Positions 7,278-16,665 of a stretch of DNA of 64,000 nucleotides are shown here, one piece after another. The DNA lies in the NCBI RefSeq assembly GCF_001562255.1, contig NZ_CP014301.1:4619501-4683500 (forward strand), read 5' to 3'. This DNA comes from Bosea sp. PAMC 26642 (lineage in GTDB: Bacteria; Pseudomonadota; Alphaproteobacteria; Rhizobiales; Beijerinckiaceae). The position numbers and the translations under genes were made by a program. The notes beneath the pieces are model-generated. The model was not told the origin of the DNA. It worked only from the letters and a program-made list of their open reading frames with translations, and did no database searches. Numbering within the stretch: position 1 is the stretch's first letter; the number at the start of each line of letters is the position of its first letter.

Positions 7278-8276
7278 GTGGCTGAGGGGACAATCTGGCA
7301 TGGTGGCGATCTGGCGCAGGCGCAGGCGCTGTTTCCCGATGCACCAAAACCCTGGATCGATCTCTCCACCGGCATCAACCCCATTCCCTATCCGCTTCCG
7401 GAGCTGCCGTTAAGCCTATGGCAACACCTGCCGGGTTCGTCCGACGAGGCGGCTTTGCTGGCTGCAGCACGAGCGGCTTACCGCGTAGCTGATGGAATCG
7501 GCATCGTTGCGGCTCCCGGAACGCAGATCCTGATCGAAATGCTGCCGCGCCTCGTTGGCACTGCGCGCGTCGCGGTGCTGGGGCCGACCTATGCCGAGCA
7601 CGAGGCGGCCTGGCGCAAGGCCGGCGCCGATGTCGTGATGGTCTCCGATCTTGGCGAGACCGGCGAGGCGTCGGTGACCGTGCTGGTCAATCCGAACAAC
7701 CCCGATGGGCGAGTCGTGCCGACCGGGGCGCTGCAGGACCTCGCCGCGCAGTGCAGGGCGAAGGGCGGGCTTCTCGTCATCGACGAGGCCTTTGCCGATT
7801 TCGCCCCCGAGACCAGCATCCTTCCCACTCTGCCGCCTGGCGCGCTCGTGTTGCGCTCCTTCGGCAAGACCTATGGGCTGGCTGGCCTCCGGCTTGGTTT
7901 CGCCATCGGCGAGCCGCCGCTCATCGAAGCGCTGCGCTCGGCGCTCGGGCCTTGGGCGGTTGCGGGACCGGCGCTGCATGTCGGCGCGCTGGCGCTTCGC
8001 GATACGCGATGGCTGATGCAGGCAGGCGCAGACAGACGCGCAGACGCCGCCCGGCTCGACACGCTGCTCGCTCGCCATGGCCGAGTTCTTGGGGGGACGG
8101 CGCTCTTCCGGCTCCTGGCAACACCCGACGCCCCCCCGCTCTTCGCTCATCTGGGGCGGCAGGGGCTTTATGTCCGACGTTTCCAGAACGACGCGACGTG
8201 GCTGCGTTTCGGCCTGCCCGGCGATGCTGCGGCCTGGGCGCGGCTGGAAGCGGCGCTGGTCTCCTTCTCGCACTGA
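7278..8276 (+). CDS. cobC: CobC, threonine-phosphate decarboxylase-like PLP enzyme
   Basis: A 332-residue fold-type I PLP enzyme of the CobC (CobD of Salmonella) family, which supplies the aminopropanol phosphate used by CobD. It begins with the family-typical HGGDL and DLSTGINPIPYP. NPNNPDG and the PLP lysine in SFGKTYGLAGLR (about residue 197) are present. The start is GTG at 7278. It is divergent from cobD, the next enzyme of the pathway. Confidence 0.93.
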   Translation: MAEGTIWHGGDLAQAQALFPDAPKPWIDLSTGINPIPYPLPELPLSLWQHLPGSSDEAALLAAARAAYRVADGIGIVAAPGTQILIEMLPRLVGTARVAVLGPTYAEHEAAWRKAGADVVMVSDLGETGEASVTVLVNPNNPDGRVVPTGALQDLAAQCRAKGGLLVIDEAFADFAPETSILPTLPPGALVLRSFGKTYGLAGLRLGFAIGEPPLIEALRSALGPWAVAGPALHVGALALRDTRWLMQAGADRRADAARLDTLLARHGRVLGGTALFRLLATPDAPPLFAHLGRQGLYVRRFQNDATWLRFGLPGDAAAWARLEAALVSFSH

Positions 8277-8370
8277 TCCACCTGGCGTTGCGCCCATGCG
8301 CTGACTGCCGGGACAACCCGTCGATAAGGCAATAACCTGAACCGATCCGATAGCCGAGGACCGTAACGCA

Positions 8371-9342
8371 ATGCCGACCCTGCCCCGAGACAGCGAACTG
8401 ACCATCGGTTTCGCCCACGCCGCCTATCAGTTGCAGGACGAGTTCCTGACGCGCGGATCGGCGGCGAAATCCGTCGAGATGCGCTCTCTCGACGAGTTGA
8501 AGGCGCGAGCAGCCGAGCTCGACGTGCTTGTCGTCTCGGGCCTGTGGCGCAACGAGTTGATTGCGGCTGCGCCGAAACTGCGCTTCGTCCAGTCGGTCAG
8601 CGCCGGCACCGACCAGTTCGACAAGCCGGCTTTCTCGGCGGCCGGCATCCGGCTCGCCAGCGCTCAGGGCGCCAATGAGCGCGCCGTCTCCGAACATGCG
8701 ATGGCCCTGATCCTGACGCTGACGCGCCAGATCCACCTTGCCCGCGACAACCAGACGACCCGGCATTGGCGTCCAATGATCGGCGATCGCAGCATCAGGG
8801 AGGACGAACTCGGCGGCAAGACGCTGGTCATCGTCGGATTGGGTCGCATAGGCCTCAGGCTGGCTGCGCTCGCCGGCGCCTTCGGCTTGCGCGTCATCGG
8901 CGTGCGCCGACAGCCCGAGCCGGTCGCCGGCATCGAGGCCATCGTGCGCCCCGACCAGCTGCACGAAGTCATTGCGCAGGCCGACATCGTCGCCTTGACC
9001 TGCCCGCTGACCCCGGAGACGGAGGGGCTCATCGACGCGCGGGCGCTCGCCGCGATGAAGCCTTCGGCCGTGCTGATAAACGTCGCGCGCGGCAAGGTCG
9101 TCGATGAGACCGCACTCTTGGCCGCCTTGACCGATGGCCGCATCGCCGGTGCCGGTCTCGACACCTTCCACGACGAGCCGCTGCCGCCGGCATCGCCGTT
9201 CTGGGCGCTGCCCCAGGTCGTCGTCACGCCTCACAGCGCGGGAGAGACGCAGCGCTACGAGGCCAATGTCGTCGATCTGCTGCTCGAGAATCTCGGCCGG
9301 CTGGGGCGGGGCGAGACCTCCCTGCGCAACCAGATCGTCTGA
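8371..9342 (+). CDS. D-2-hydroxyacid dehydrogenase (NAD(P)-binding)
   Basis: A 323-residue protein of the D-isomer specific 2-hydroxyacid dehydrogenase family. The dinucleotide fold motif GLGRIGLRLA lies at mid-protein. The catalytic set is visible: Arg in NVARGKVVDE, Glu in HDEPLP and His in TPHSAGE. The natural substrate cannot be read from the sequence (glyoxylate/hydroxypyruvate or other 2-ketoacids). It stands alone, 94 bp after cobC and convergent with the membrane protein at 9358. Confidence 0.88.
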   Translation: MPTLPRDSELTIGFAHAAYQLQDEFLTRGSAAKSVEMRSLDELKARAAELDVLVVSGLWRNELIAAAPKLRFVQSVSAGTDQFDKPAFSAAGIRLASAQGANERAVSEHAMALILTLTRQIHLARDNQTTRHWRPMIGDRSIREDELGGKTLVIVGLGRIGLRLAALAGAFGLRVIGVRRQPEPVAGIEAIVRPDQLHEVIAQADIVALTCPLTPETEGLIDARALAAMKPSAVLINVARGKVVDETALLAALTDGRIAGAGLDTFHDEPLPPASPFWALPQVVVTPHSAGETQRYEANVVDLLLENLGRLGRGETSLRNQIV

Positions 9343-9357
9343 GTGATGCAGGTTGCT

Positions 9358-9870
9358 TCAGGGTCGTGAGAGCCTGCGCCACCGCCGCCGCACCTCGTCG
9401 CGGAGGCGCGCGACGGCCTGATAGGCGGCGCTTGACCTGACCCAGGCAAAAATCCGGACGCGGATCGACGTGAGCAGCGTGATCGCCCATGCGAGCCAGC
9501 CATAGGTCAGGAGCTTGGCCCGTCCGGCATGGTAGATGCGCTCGACGATCACGAAGCTTGCAAGATAGGCCAGCGCCAGGATCGAGACGCCCGCCGCGAC
9601 TTGTCCCCGGCCCATCAGGAAGAGCCCGACGATCTTCAGCGGCTCGACCACCGCGAAATGGGCCGCGAGCAGGATCAGGATGACGAGGCGCGGTAGTCCC
9701 GCGATCCAGGCCTCGATGCGTGCGACGATGCGCAGGCCCGCCAGCCATCGTGCCAGGGGCCGGTAGAGCGGCCGCGCGATCTCGTCCAGCAGAACTGCCG
9801 CGGTCAACACGCCCTGCAAGACCAGCTTGGCTGCACGCCGCGGCAGGTCGAGTGGTGAAGGCGATTGCAT
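9358..9870 (-). CDS. Small membrane protein of unknown function
   Basis: A 170-residue protein starting MQSPSPLDLPRRAAKL. Three or four hydrophobic stretches are visible (LVLQGVLTAAVLL, LVILILLAAHFAVVEPL, AGVSILALAYLASFVIV, YGWLAWAITLLTSI), followed by a basic tail rich in Arg (RRRWRRLSRP). The frame stays open upstream for several hundred codons but is then only the shadow of the oxidoreductase; the ATG at 9870 is the sensible start. I do not recognise a family. It lies 41 bp downstream of the GMC oxidoreductase and may be co-transcribed. Confidence 0.7.
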   Translation of the reverse strand: MQSPSPLDLPRRAAKLVLQGVLTAAVLLDEIARPLYRPLARWLAGLRIVARIEAWIAGLPRLVILILLAAHFAVVEPLKIVGLFLMGRGQVAAGVSILALAYLASFVIVERIYHAGRAKLLTYGWLAWAITLLTSIRVRIFAWVRSSAAYQAVARLRDEVRRRWRRLSRP

Positions 9871-9911
9871 GGCAGGAAATTCCCTCGTCACGGTCGAGAT
9901 AGCGGGACCGA

Positions 9912-11540
9912 TCAGCGGCCGCGCGCATCCTCGCGTATCATTCCCGAAGCCTTTTCCGCGATCATCATCGTCGGCGCGGCGGTGTTGCCCGAGGTAATCG
10001 CCGGCATCACCGAGGCATCGACGACGCGAAGGCCTTCGATGCCGCGCACGCGCAGCCGCTCGTCGAGCACGGCGCCCGTGTCGCCGTCGCGACCCATGCG
10101 GACGGTGCCGGCGGGATGGAATATCGTCGTGCCCAGCACCTTTGCAGCCTCGAGCAGCGCCTCGTCGGAGGTCGCGGCCGGGCCTGGACTGTGCTCCTGC
10201 GGCCGGAAGCGGGCAAGCGGAGCCTGCGAGACGATCCTGCGCGCCAGCTTCAGCGCATCGACCGCGACCCGCCGGTCCTCCTCGGTCGCCAGATAGTTCG
10301 GCGAGATCGCCGGCGCGTCCTCGGCCCTTGGGGTTTTCAGATGGACGCTGCCGCGGCTCGATGGGCGAAGGTTGCAGACGCTGGCGGTGAAGGCACCGAA
10401 TGGGTGAAGGCCGTCCCCCCATTTGTCGAGCGACAGCGGCTGGAAGTGGAACTCGAGATTGGCGGTGGTATAATCGGCCGAGGATTTGGCGAAGGCGCCG
10501 ACCTGCGAAGGTGCCATGGTCAAGGGTCCGGTTCGCATCGCGGCATATTCCAGCGCCATCAGCGGCCGTCGCCAGAGTTTTGCATAGTCGCTGTTCAGCG
10601 TGCGAACGCCCTCGACCTTGTAGACCGGCCTGATCTGGAGATGGTCCTGCAGGTTCTCGCCGACGCCGGGCAGGTTCGCGACCGTCTCGATGCCAAGCGC
10701 CTGCAGACGGGCTCCGTCGCCGATACCCGACCGTTCGAGGATCGCCGGCGATCCGACGGCCCCGGCGCTGAGCACGATCTCGCCCGAAGCCTCGGCCCGC
10801 AGTTTCTCGCCGGCATGGGTGAACTCGACTGCTGTCGCCCGGCCGTTCTCGACCACGACGCGTTCCACCAGGACGCCGATCTCCAGCCGGACGTTGCCGC
10901 GTTCGAGCGCCGGCACGAGGAAGGCGCGGTAAGAGGTGACACGCCGGCCGCGCCGCTGGTTGACCTGGAAATAGGCCGACCCTTCGTTGTCGCCGGTGTT
11001 GAAGTCCTCGATCTTGGCAATGCCGGCGCTTTCTGCTGCGTCGCGGATGGCGTCGAGGATCGCCCAACGGATGCGCGGATGCTCGACACGCCATTCCCCG
11101 CCGGAACGGTGCATACCGTTCTCGCCGGGTGCAATATGGTCCTCATGCTTGAGGAAGAGAGGCAGGACATCGTCCCAGCCCCAGCCCGAGAGGCCCATCT
11201 GCCGCCAGCCGTCATAGTCGGCGGCCTGGCCGCGCATATAGATCATGGCGTTGATCGCCGAGCTGCCGCCGACCACCTTGCCGCGCGGATAGGCCAGAGC
11301 CCGGCCGCCCAGGCCTTCCTGCGGTTCGGTCTGGAACAGCCAGTCGGCGCGCGGATTGCCGATCGCATAGAGATAGCCGACCGGGACGTGGAACCAGATC
11401 CAGTCGTCCTGCCCGCCGGCTTCCAATACCAAGACCCGCTTTCTGGGGTCGGCAGACAGTCGGTTCGCCACCACGCAGCCGGCCGAGCCTGCCCCGATGA
11501 CGATATAGTCGAAGGTGCCGATGGTCCTGCATTCAGACAT
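9912..11540 (-). CDS. GMC family FAD oxidoreductase (choline/alcohol dehydrogenase type)
   Basis: A 542-residue glucose-methanol-choline oxidoreductase. FAD-binding IGAGSAGCVVANRLS is at residues 15-29. GMC signatures YPRGKVVGGSSAINAMIYMRG and SAGAVGSPAILERSGIG follow, and the C-terminal HPAGTVRMG with the catalytic-site His and VVDASVMPAITSGNTAAP completes the domain. It resembles choline dehydrogenase/alcohol dehydrogenase homologues, but the substrate cannot be named. I chose the ATG at 11540 (MSECRTIGTFDYIVIG); the open frame upstream is not GMC-like. Confidence 0.9.
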   Translation of the reverse strand: MSECRTIGTFDYIVIGAGSAGCVVANRLSADPRKRVLVLEAGGQDDWIWFHVPVGYLYAIGNPRADWLFQTEPQEGLGGRALAYPRGKVVGGSSAINAMIYMRGQAADYDGWRQMGLSGWGWDDVLPLFLKHEDHIAPGENGMHRSGGEWRVEHPRIRWAILDAIRDAAESAGIAKIEDFNTGDNEGSAYFQVNQRRGRRVTSYRAFLVPALERGNVRLEIGVLVERVVVENGRATAVEFTHAGEKLRAEASGEIVLSAGAVGSPAILERSGIGDGARLQALGIETVANLPGVGENLQDHLQIRPVYKVEGVRTLNSDYAKLWRRPLMALEYAAMRTGPLTMAPSQVGAFAKSSADYTTANLEFHFQPLSLDKWGDGLHPFGAFTASVCNLRPSSRGSVHLKTPRAEDAPAISPNYLATEEDRRVAVDALKLARRIVSQAPLARFRPQEHSPGPAATSDEALLEAAKVLGTTIFHPAGTVRMGRDGDTGAVLDERLRVRGIEGLRVVDASVMPAITSGNTAAPTMMIAEKASGMIREDARGR

Positions 11541-11697
11541 GGTGTTTCCCGCGTGCCGGCGGGCGATCCCGCTCTCATCGACTGCGAGCGATAGTCGCAG
11601 GACAGCCTTGCCGCAATGGCGCGGAAGGCAGGCGCAGGTGCACAGTGGTCGTGCGGGAAACGGCCGGGCCGGCGGCCAAGGCCTGCATTCTAGCGGT

Positions 11698-12279
11698 TCA
11701 AGTTGCGACGTCCTTCTGCCCGCAAAACGAGCGCGCATTGCCGGTCCACTGCCCGAAGCCGGTCGTGACCATGTTGCGGATAACGGTGCAGACATAGCGC
11801 TTCTGGGCCGGGTTGTTGTGCGGGCCGGCATGATAGCGCGCCACCGCCATGGTCCAGCTCGTATGCCGCGCCTTCAGGCGTTTCAGGAATTTGGCCGAAT
11901 ACTCGACGTTCAACGACGGTTCGAACATGGCGTCGAGGCTCGGGAACTGGTCGCGGTGATAGTGGTGGTTGATCTGCATGCAGCCGATATCGATCAGCTT
12001 CTTGCCGCTGGCCCGCGCCGCGTTGAATTCCGCCACGGCCTCGGCCTTGGTCGCGCCGAAGAAGGCGCGGCCATGGATGTTCAAGGCATAGGGCTGGAGC
12101 GAATTGCGCCGGCCGCTTTCGGTCAGGCCGACGGAGTAGAGCACGCCGAGCGGGATGTCGTAGGCGTTCGACACGCGGATCATGTGCTCCTCGCAGACCG
12201 TCTGCGCCGCCGCCGGCGTCGCCAGGCTACAGATAGCGATGAGGGTCGCGGCCGCTGCGGCCCGCAGGGTCCAGGTCAT
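11698..12279 (-). CDS. Lytic transglycosylase-like (SLT domain) protein of the flagellar operon
   Basis: A 193-residue secreted protein with an N-terminal signal (MTWTLRAAAAATLIAICSLATPAAAQ). The SLT lysozyme-like signature is present: catalytic Glu in GLTESG, then GCMQIN, then VARYHAG. Such enzymes open peptidoglycan. As the last gene of the fliF-fliH-motB-motC-fliK operon, it probably clears wall for the rod or motor; this is inferred from position. The start at 12279 overlaps the end of fliK by 53 bp. Confidence 0.85.
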   Translation of the reverse strand: MTWTLRAAAAATLIAICSLATPAAAQTVCEEHMIRVSNAYDIPLGVLYSVGLTESGRRNSLQPYALNIHGRAFFGATKAEAVAEFNAARASGKKLIDIGCMQINHHYHRDQFPSLDAMFEPSLNVEYSAKFLKRLKARHTSWTMAVARYHAGPHNNPAQKRYVCTVIRNMVTTGFGQWTGNARSFCGQKDVAT

Positions 12280-13471
12280 GGGCGTCGTCCTTGCTGGTTG
12301 CGTCGGGTGTCCAGCCGCCGCGTCGCGGCTCCCGCTGGTGTTCGCCTTGGCGGGACTGGTCGAAGCCGCGCCCTTGGCGTTGGTCCGATGGCTCGTTTGG
12401 GCTGCCGCCTTGCCCGGAGGCCTGCCGGTCGGGGGCCAGGCCGTCGATATGCACGGTCTCGACCGAGACGGCATCGACCGAGAAGCCGCTTGCCTTGACC
12501 ACCTCGCGCAGCGCGTCCTTGTCGTTGGCCAGCATCCGGGCGGTCTCGGCATTGCTGGCCTCGATCCGGATCTCCATGCCGCCCTGCGTCAGCCGCATCT
12601 TGACGAGGAGGCTGCCGAGTTCGACGGGACGCAGCTCGAGATGGAGGATCTTCGTCGGGGCGGCGATCTCGGTCGGTTTGCTCGCGTCGAGCTCCGGCAC
12701 GTCCTCTGTGCGGGCCGTCGCCAGTTCGGCCGCCGCCTGCCTGATCGGCTCGACCACCTGCTGGAACGGCGACAGCCGCATGACCGGCGGCAGATAGGTT
12801 TCCTGCTTGATGACGGTCACCGAAATCGGCTTGGCGGCTTTGGCCTCGGGGTCTTCTGTCTTTGAAGAGCCCTGTTTGTCGTCGACCAGAGCGCTCAGAG
12901 TGGCGAGGGCGTCGGCGTCCGGCGTCGTGCCGATCGGTGCATCTTCGCTCGGCATGGCGATTCCCGGCAGCATGTCGGAGGACAGTCCCTCCATGCCAGT
13001 CCCCTGGTTCAGGCCCATGCGAGCGGCGTTTCGCTCGGCAGCCGTCAATGCGCTGCCGAGCGCGGCCATCGCGTCGCCGCGTTTGCTCCCCGGCTCCCTG
13101 TCGCGCATGTCGAGCGATTCACGCGGAGCGACGGAGGCCTGCAGCGCGCCGAGCAAGAGTCGGGTCGCGGCGTCCGCGCCGCTGCCGGCCGCCATCTCGG
13201 TTCCCAGCTGCTGTTGCGCGCTTTCCAGGGCGAGGCCTGCGTCGGCGCTTTGGTCAGTCTCGTCCTGGGTCGATGCCGCATCCGCTGCTTTCTCGCCGGC
13301 GGTACCCGTCGCTTTGCCGTTGACGCTCAGGAGCAGGGCGCTGAACGCCGAGCCGCGCTCGTCGCGGCCCATAGCCCGACCTTTTGCGTCTTTCCCGGCA
13401 AGACCCGCCAATCCGGCGGCGATCTTGCCCCCGCGGGTCTGCGGAGGAAGGGGGGTGTCGAGTTGGCTCAT
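12227..13471 (-). CDS. fliK: FliK-like flagellar hook-length control protein
   Basis: A 414-residue protein with a long low-complexity Ala/Asp-rich N-terminal part and a FliK C-terminal-like core. The core shows LHLELRPVELGSLLVKMRL, GGMEIRIEASNAETARML and LREVVKASGFSVDAV, matching the conserved FliK C-terminal beta-alpha region. The tail is Gln/Arg/Gly-rich. It should measure hook length and switch export specificity at the flagellar export gate. It overlaps motC by 4 nt and the transglycosylase by 53 bp. Confidence 0.85.
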   Translation of the reverse strand: MSQLDTPLPPQTRGGKIAAGLAGLAGKDAKGRAMGRDERGSAFSALLLSVNGKATGTAGEKAADAASTQDETDQSADAGLALESAQQQLGTEMAAGSGADAATRLLLGALQASVAPRESLDMRDREPGSKRGDAMAALGSALTAAERNAARMGLNQGTGMEGLSSDMLPGIAMPSEDAPIGTTPDADALATLSALVDDKQGSSKTEDPEAKAAKPISVTVIKQETYLPPVMRLSPFQQVVEPIRQAAAELATARTEDVPELDASKPTEIAAPTKILHLELRPVELGSLLVKMRLTQGGMEIRIEASNAETARMLANDKDALREVVKASGFSVDAVSVETVHIDGLAPDRQASGQGGSPNEPSDQRQGRGFDQSRQGEHQREPRRGGWTPDATSKDDAHDLDPAGRSGRDPHRYL

Positions 13472-14670
13472 GGCGTCGAATCTCCCTTTGTCGGCGGGTC
13501 GAGGAGGGCCTGAGCCTGGCCCAGGCTGCGCTCGGCTGCAGCCACAAGGCGCTTCACGCCGGGGTCGAGGTCCGAGGGCTCCGGCGTCCCGCTCGGAGTC
13601 GCAGTGGCGCTCGCGGTCCCGTCGACGATCTGGGCGGCGATCCGCAACGCGGTCCGATGGATCTCCTGCTCGACCGGTGCCAGCCGATGCGGATCGATCC
13701 GCTTCAATGTGTCGAGCGCGCCGTCGCCCCGGTCGAGCGCGATCCGGGCGGCGGCCGTATAGAGGGAGGCGCGGGCGACCGTCGCCTGATCGCCGCCCGG
13801 CAGCTTGGCGACCTCTTCGGCGGCGCGGCGCGCCTGCTCGAAGCGTCCCTTGACCAACGCATCGCGCGCGATGATGAGCAGCACGGCCCGCTGCTGCTCC
13901 CGGTCGAAAGCCCGCAAAGTCGCAACCAGTTGCGGAAACTTGGCGGGATCGCGTCCGATATCGAAACTGACGAGCCCCGTCGCGAAGGACTGCCGGAAAT
14001 TGTCGGCATAGACCGAGCGGTCGAAGCGGCGGATGTATTGCGCGGTCGCCTTCTCCAGCCGGTCCAGCTCGTTGATCTCGGCAGCGATGAAGACGGCTCG
14101 GCGCAAGGCCCCCTCCTCGACCAGGGAGCCGGGCGCGAGCAACCGAGCCTGGTCGAGCAGCTTCAGGGCCTGTTTCTGGTCGCTGCGCATGATCAGCGAC
14201 GCCTGGACGAGTGCGAGTTGGCCTGCCAGCGATTCATGCAGGCCCGCCGGATCGAGCGGCATCAGCAGGGTTTTCGCCTGGGCGAGGTCGCCCATCACAT
14301 AGGCGAGCGCGCCCGGCGCGAGCCCTGCCGGCAGCCCTGCCGGCTCGCCGCGTTTCAGCAACTCCTGCAGGACGCCCGGTTGGCCGCCGCTCAACACATA
14401 CTGCACGATGGCGCGCGTGTTGCGGGGATCGGCCCAGACCGTCGCATCCTGCTGCATCAGCGGCTGTTCGAGGTCGCGCAGCAGCCGGCCCTGCGCCGCA
14501 TGGGCCGCGCGATTGCCCGTCGCCGCTTCGTTCTGGAGCGATTGCAGCGTCCGCATGAGCTGGTAGGGCTGTGGCACCGAGCTGGCCGTGCCGTCCTGCG
14601 CGAAAGCAGCAGGCGTAGCGAGCAGACACAGCAGCAGCACGCCGCAGAGACGATGTGCGATCCCGATCAT
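13468..14670 (-). CDS. motC: MotC-like periplasmic motility protein
   Basis: A 400-residue secreted protein with a signal peptide (VLLLCLLATPAAFAQ) and helical, TPR-like repeats through the middle (for example QALKLLDQARLLAPG and RFEQARRAAEEVAKLPGG). It matches the rhizobial MotC type: a periplasmic protein that works with MotB in control of the motor and needs the chaperone MotE, which is encoded at 43815. The starts and stops of motB, motC and fliK overlap by 4 nt each, pointing to one transcript. Confidence 0.85.
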   Translation of the reverse strand: MIGIAHRLCGVLLLCLLATPAAFAQDGTASSVPQPYQLMRTLQSLQNEAATGNRAAHAAQGRLLRDLEQPLMQQDATVWADPRNTRAIVQYVLSGGQPGVLQELLKRGEPAGLPAGLAPGALAYVMGDLAQAKTLLMPLDPAGLHESLAGQLALVQASLIMRSDQKQALKLLDQARLLAPGSLVEEGALRRAVFIAAEINELDRLEKATAQYIRRFDRSVYADNFRQSFATGLVSFDIGRDPAKFPQLVATLRAFDREQQRAVLLIIARDALVKGRFEQARRAAEEVAKLPGGDQATVARASLYTAAARIALDRGDGALDTLKRIDPHRLAPVEQEIHRTALRIAAQIVDGTASATATPSGTPEPSDLDPGVKRLVAAAERSLGQAQALLDPPTKGDSTP

Positions 14671-15962
14671 GCCCGCTTCTCCCGGATCAGGATTTCGATG
14701 CGGCGGTTCTCGGCGGCGTTCGGATCGCTGGCGCGCGGCTTGCGGCTGGCATAGCCTTCGACATGGTCGATCCGGGCCTCGGGAATGCCGCCCTGGATCA
14801 AGAGGTCCTGCGCGACATGGGCGCGCGCCGTCGACAACCGCCAGTTGTCCTGCCGGGGACCGCGGAAACGGCGGGCATCGGTATGGCCGCGAATGATGAT
14901 CGCGCCCTCGCGCTTGCTCAGGACGGCTGCGATGCGTTGCATCGCCTCGACCGTCTCGGGCTGCGGATCGGCTGAGCCGATCGCGAACATGCCGAAATTC
15001 ACATTGTCGGTCAGGCTGATCAGGACGCCTTCGTCGGTCTGGCGGACTTCGACCTCGGGCGCGGCAGCGCCTGGTTTGGCGGCTTTTCCGTCGGCGATCG
15101 CCGAGGCGATGGCGCGGGCCACCGCGTCGTTTGCTTGAGTCTTCTCAAGGCCGGTCTTCGCGGTCGCCTGTGCCTCCGGCCCGGCCGCGCTGCGCGGCGT
15201 CATGGCGGCCGCGGCGGAAGGCGGCAGCACCGACGCCAGAGCCGTCTTGCCGGATTCTCTCGCTGAATTCGCCAAAGCCAGTTCGATGCTTGCAGGCGGC
15301 TCGACCCTGGCCGTGTCCGTCGGGGAGGTGGGCTGCGCCGCTGCGACGGGTGCGTTCGCTGACGCTACCGCCACTGGCGCAGCGTCGCCTGCCCAGGCTT
15401 CCTGCTTGCTCGGTTTGTCGGTCTGCGGGGACTGGCGCCAGAAATTTGGGTCGAACGGGTCGCGCATCGCTTCGCCGCCGTTCATTCCGGGCTTACCGGT
15501 CGCACCCAGCGTCAGGGTCGAGGCCCGGTCGGAGCCCGGCTCGGGCTTGGCCGCCGCAAGCTCCGCCAGCACGGCATAAGGGTCCTCGAAAGCAGCCTTG
15601 CCTTGCTTGGGATCCTTGAGCGCGGCGCTCGGCCGCCGTTCGGTGCCGGATTTCGGAGCGCCGGCCTGGTCGCCGTCGAGGCGCGAGACCTGATCGACCT
15701 CGCCGGGCTCGGCATCCTGCGGGTTGCGCACGCCCTTGCGGTCGGAAGTCGTGTCCGAAAGCCGGATCGGGTTGAAATATTGCGCGACGGTCGTGCGCGT
15801 CTCGCGGTTGGTCGAATTGACCAGCCAGAGTACCAGGAACAGCGCCATCATCGCGGTCATGAAGTCGGCGTGGGCGATCTTCCAGACGCCGGTCTTGGGC
15901 TGGTCGGCCACCTTGCCGGCGCTGCGGCGGATGATGATCACCTCCTGGCGGTCCTTTTCCAT
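14667..15962 (-). CDS. motB: MotB, flagellar stator subunit
   Basis: A 431-residue stator protein. The single transmembrane helix near residues 30-50 (ADFMTAMMALFLVLWLV) carries the proton-binding Asp33. The C-terminal OmpA-like peptidoglycan-binding domain shows IIRGHTDARRF and NWRLSTARAHVAQDLL. The linker between them is unusually long and Ala/Pro-rich, as in rhizobial MotB that docks MotC. Its partner MotA is encoded in another operon at 24079-24996. Confidence 0.95.
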   Translation of the reverse strand: MEKDRQEVIIIRRSAGKVADQPKTGVWKIAHADFMTAMMALFLVLWLVNSTNRETRTTVAQYFNPIRLSDTTSDRKGVRNPQDAEPGEVDQVSRLDGDQAGAPKSGTERRPSAALKDPKQGKAAFEDPYAVLAELAAAKPEPGSDRASTLTLGATGKPGMNGGEAMRDPFDPNFWRQSPQTDKPSKQEAWAGDAAPVAVASANAPVAAAQPTSPTDTARVEPPASIELALANSARESGKTALASVLPPSAAAAMTPRSAAGPEAQATAKTGLEKTQANDAVARAIASAIADGKAAKPGAAAPEVEVRQTDEGVLISLTDNVNFGMFAIGSADPQPETVEAMQRIAAVLSKREGAIIIRGHTDARRFRGPRQDNWRLSTARAHVAQDLLIQGGIPEARIDHVEGYASRKPRASDPNAAENRRIEILIREKRA

Positions 15963-15996
15963 GATCGCGTGTTCCGCTTCTCTGCTGCCGGGAGAT

Positions 15997-16665
15997 TCAG
16001 TTCGATGCCGGTCGGCGGCGCCGGTCGGGACCCTTGCCCTCGAGCTTGGCGACCCAAGCGGCGATGCGGGTTTCGATGGTCGTGTCGGCGGTCACGATGG
16101 TAACCTCCGTATCGTCGCTCTCGACGAATGCGACCGCTAGGCCCTCCGGGAACACGCCACGCAGCGTCGCCAGCAGGAGCACGGGTCCGCGGATGCTGAT
16201 CGCCGCGCCGTCCGATCCGGCCAGAAGCGGGCCGATCTGGGCGATCAGCGCGCGGCTGGCGGCATCGCGCAATTCGGCTTCCAAGAAGGGCTGCAGCAAC
16301 TTCCCGACCCTGTCGGCCAGGCTCTCGCCCAGCGCATGAAGCACCTCGGGAATCTGTGTCGCGAGCGGGGCGGCGACCTCCTCGGCCCATTGCTGCCGGG
16401 CCTGGGCAAGCGCGGCTGCTGCTTTCTCAAGATGGTGGTCGAGCTCCTGCTGCGCCTGGGCGCGCGCCTCGGCGAGGCCTGCCTGCCGGCCGCTCTCGAA
16501 GATCGCGTCGAGGTCGGGGGCCGGTTCACGCGGCGTCTTGAGCAGGAAGGACGGCAGCTCGATCGGGGCGGGCTCGGCGACCGCGATCTCCTCGACGACG
16601 CTCGCGAAACTGATCTCCGGGCCGTCGAAGCTGGGGATGAAGTCGGAGGCGGGGCGATGTCTCAC
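15997..16665 (-). CDS. fliH: FliH-like flagellar export regulator
   Basis: A 222-residue protein with an acidic/hydrophobic N-terminus and a long Ala/Gln/Glu-rich coiled coil (EARAQAQQELDHHLEKAAAALAQ, in part), followed by a C-terminal domain ending in VTADTTIETRIAAWVAKLEG. This layout and its place directly after fliF fit FliH, which binds the ATPase FliI. The GTG start at 16665 overlaps the fliF stop (GTGA). Sequence conservation of FliH is low, so the call rests partly on context. Confidence 0.75.
   Translation of the reverse strand: MRHRPASDFIPSFDGPEISFASVVEEIAVAEPAPIELPSFLLKTPREPAPDLDAIFESGRQAGLAEARAQAQQELDHHLEKAAAALAQARQQWAEEVAAPLATQIPEVLHALGESLADRVGKLLQPFLEAELRDAASRALIAQIGPLLAGSDGAAISIRGPVLLLATLRGVFPEGLAVAFVESDDTEVTIVTADTTIETRIAAWVAKLEGKGPDRRRRPASN

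Noticed and set aside
9871..11094. Upstream extension of the small membrane protein frame to a 578-residue protein
   Set aside because: The extension is a shadow of the GMC oxidoreductase in another frame and is Arg/Pro-rich.
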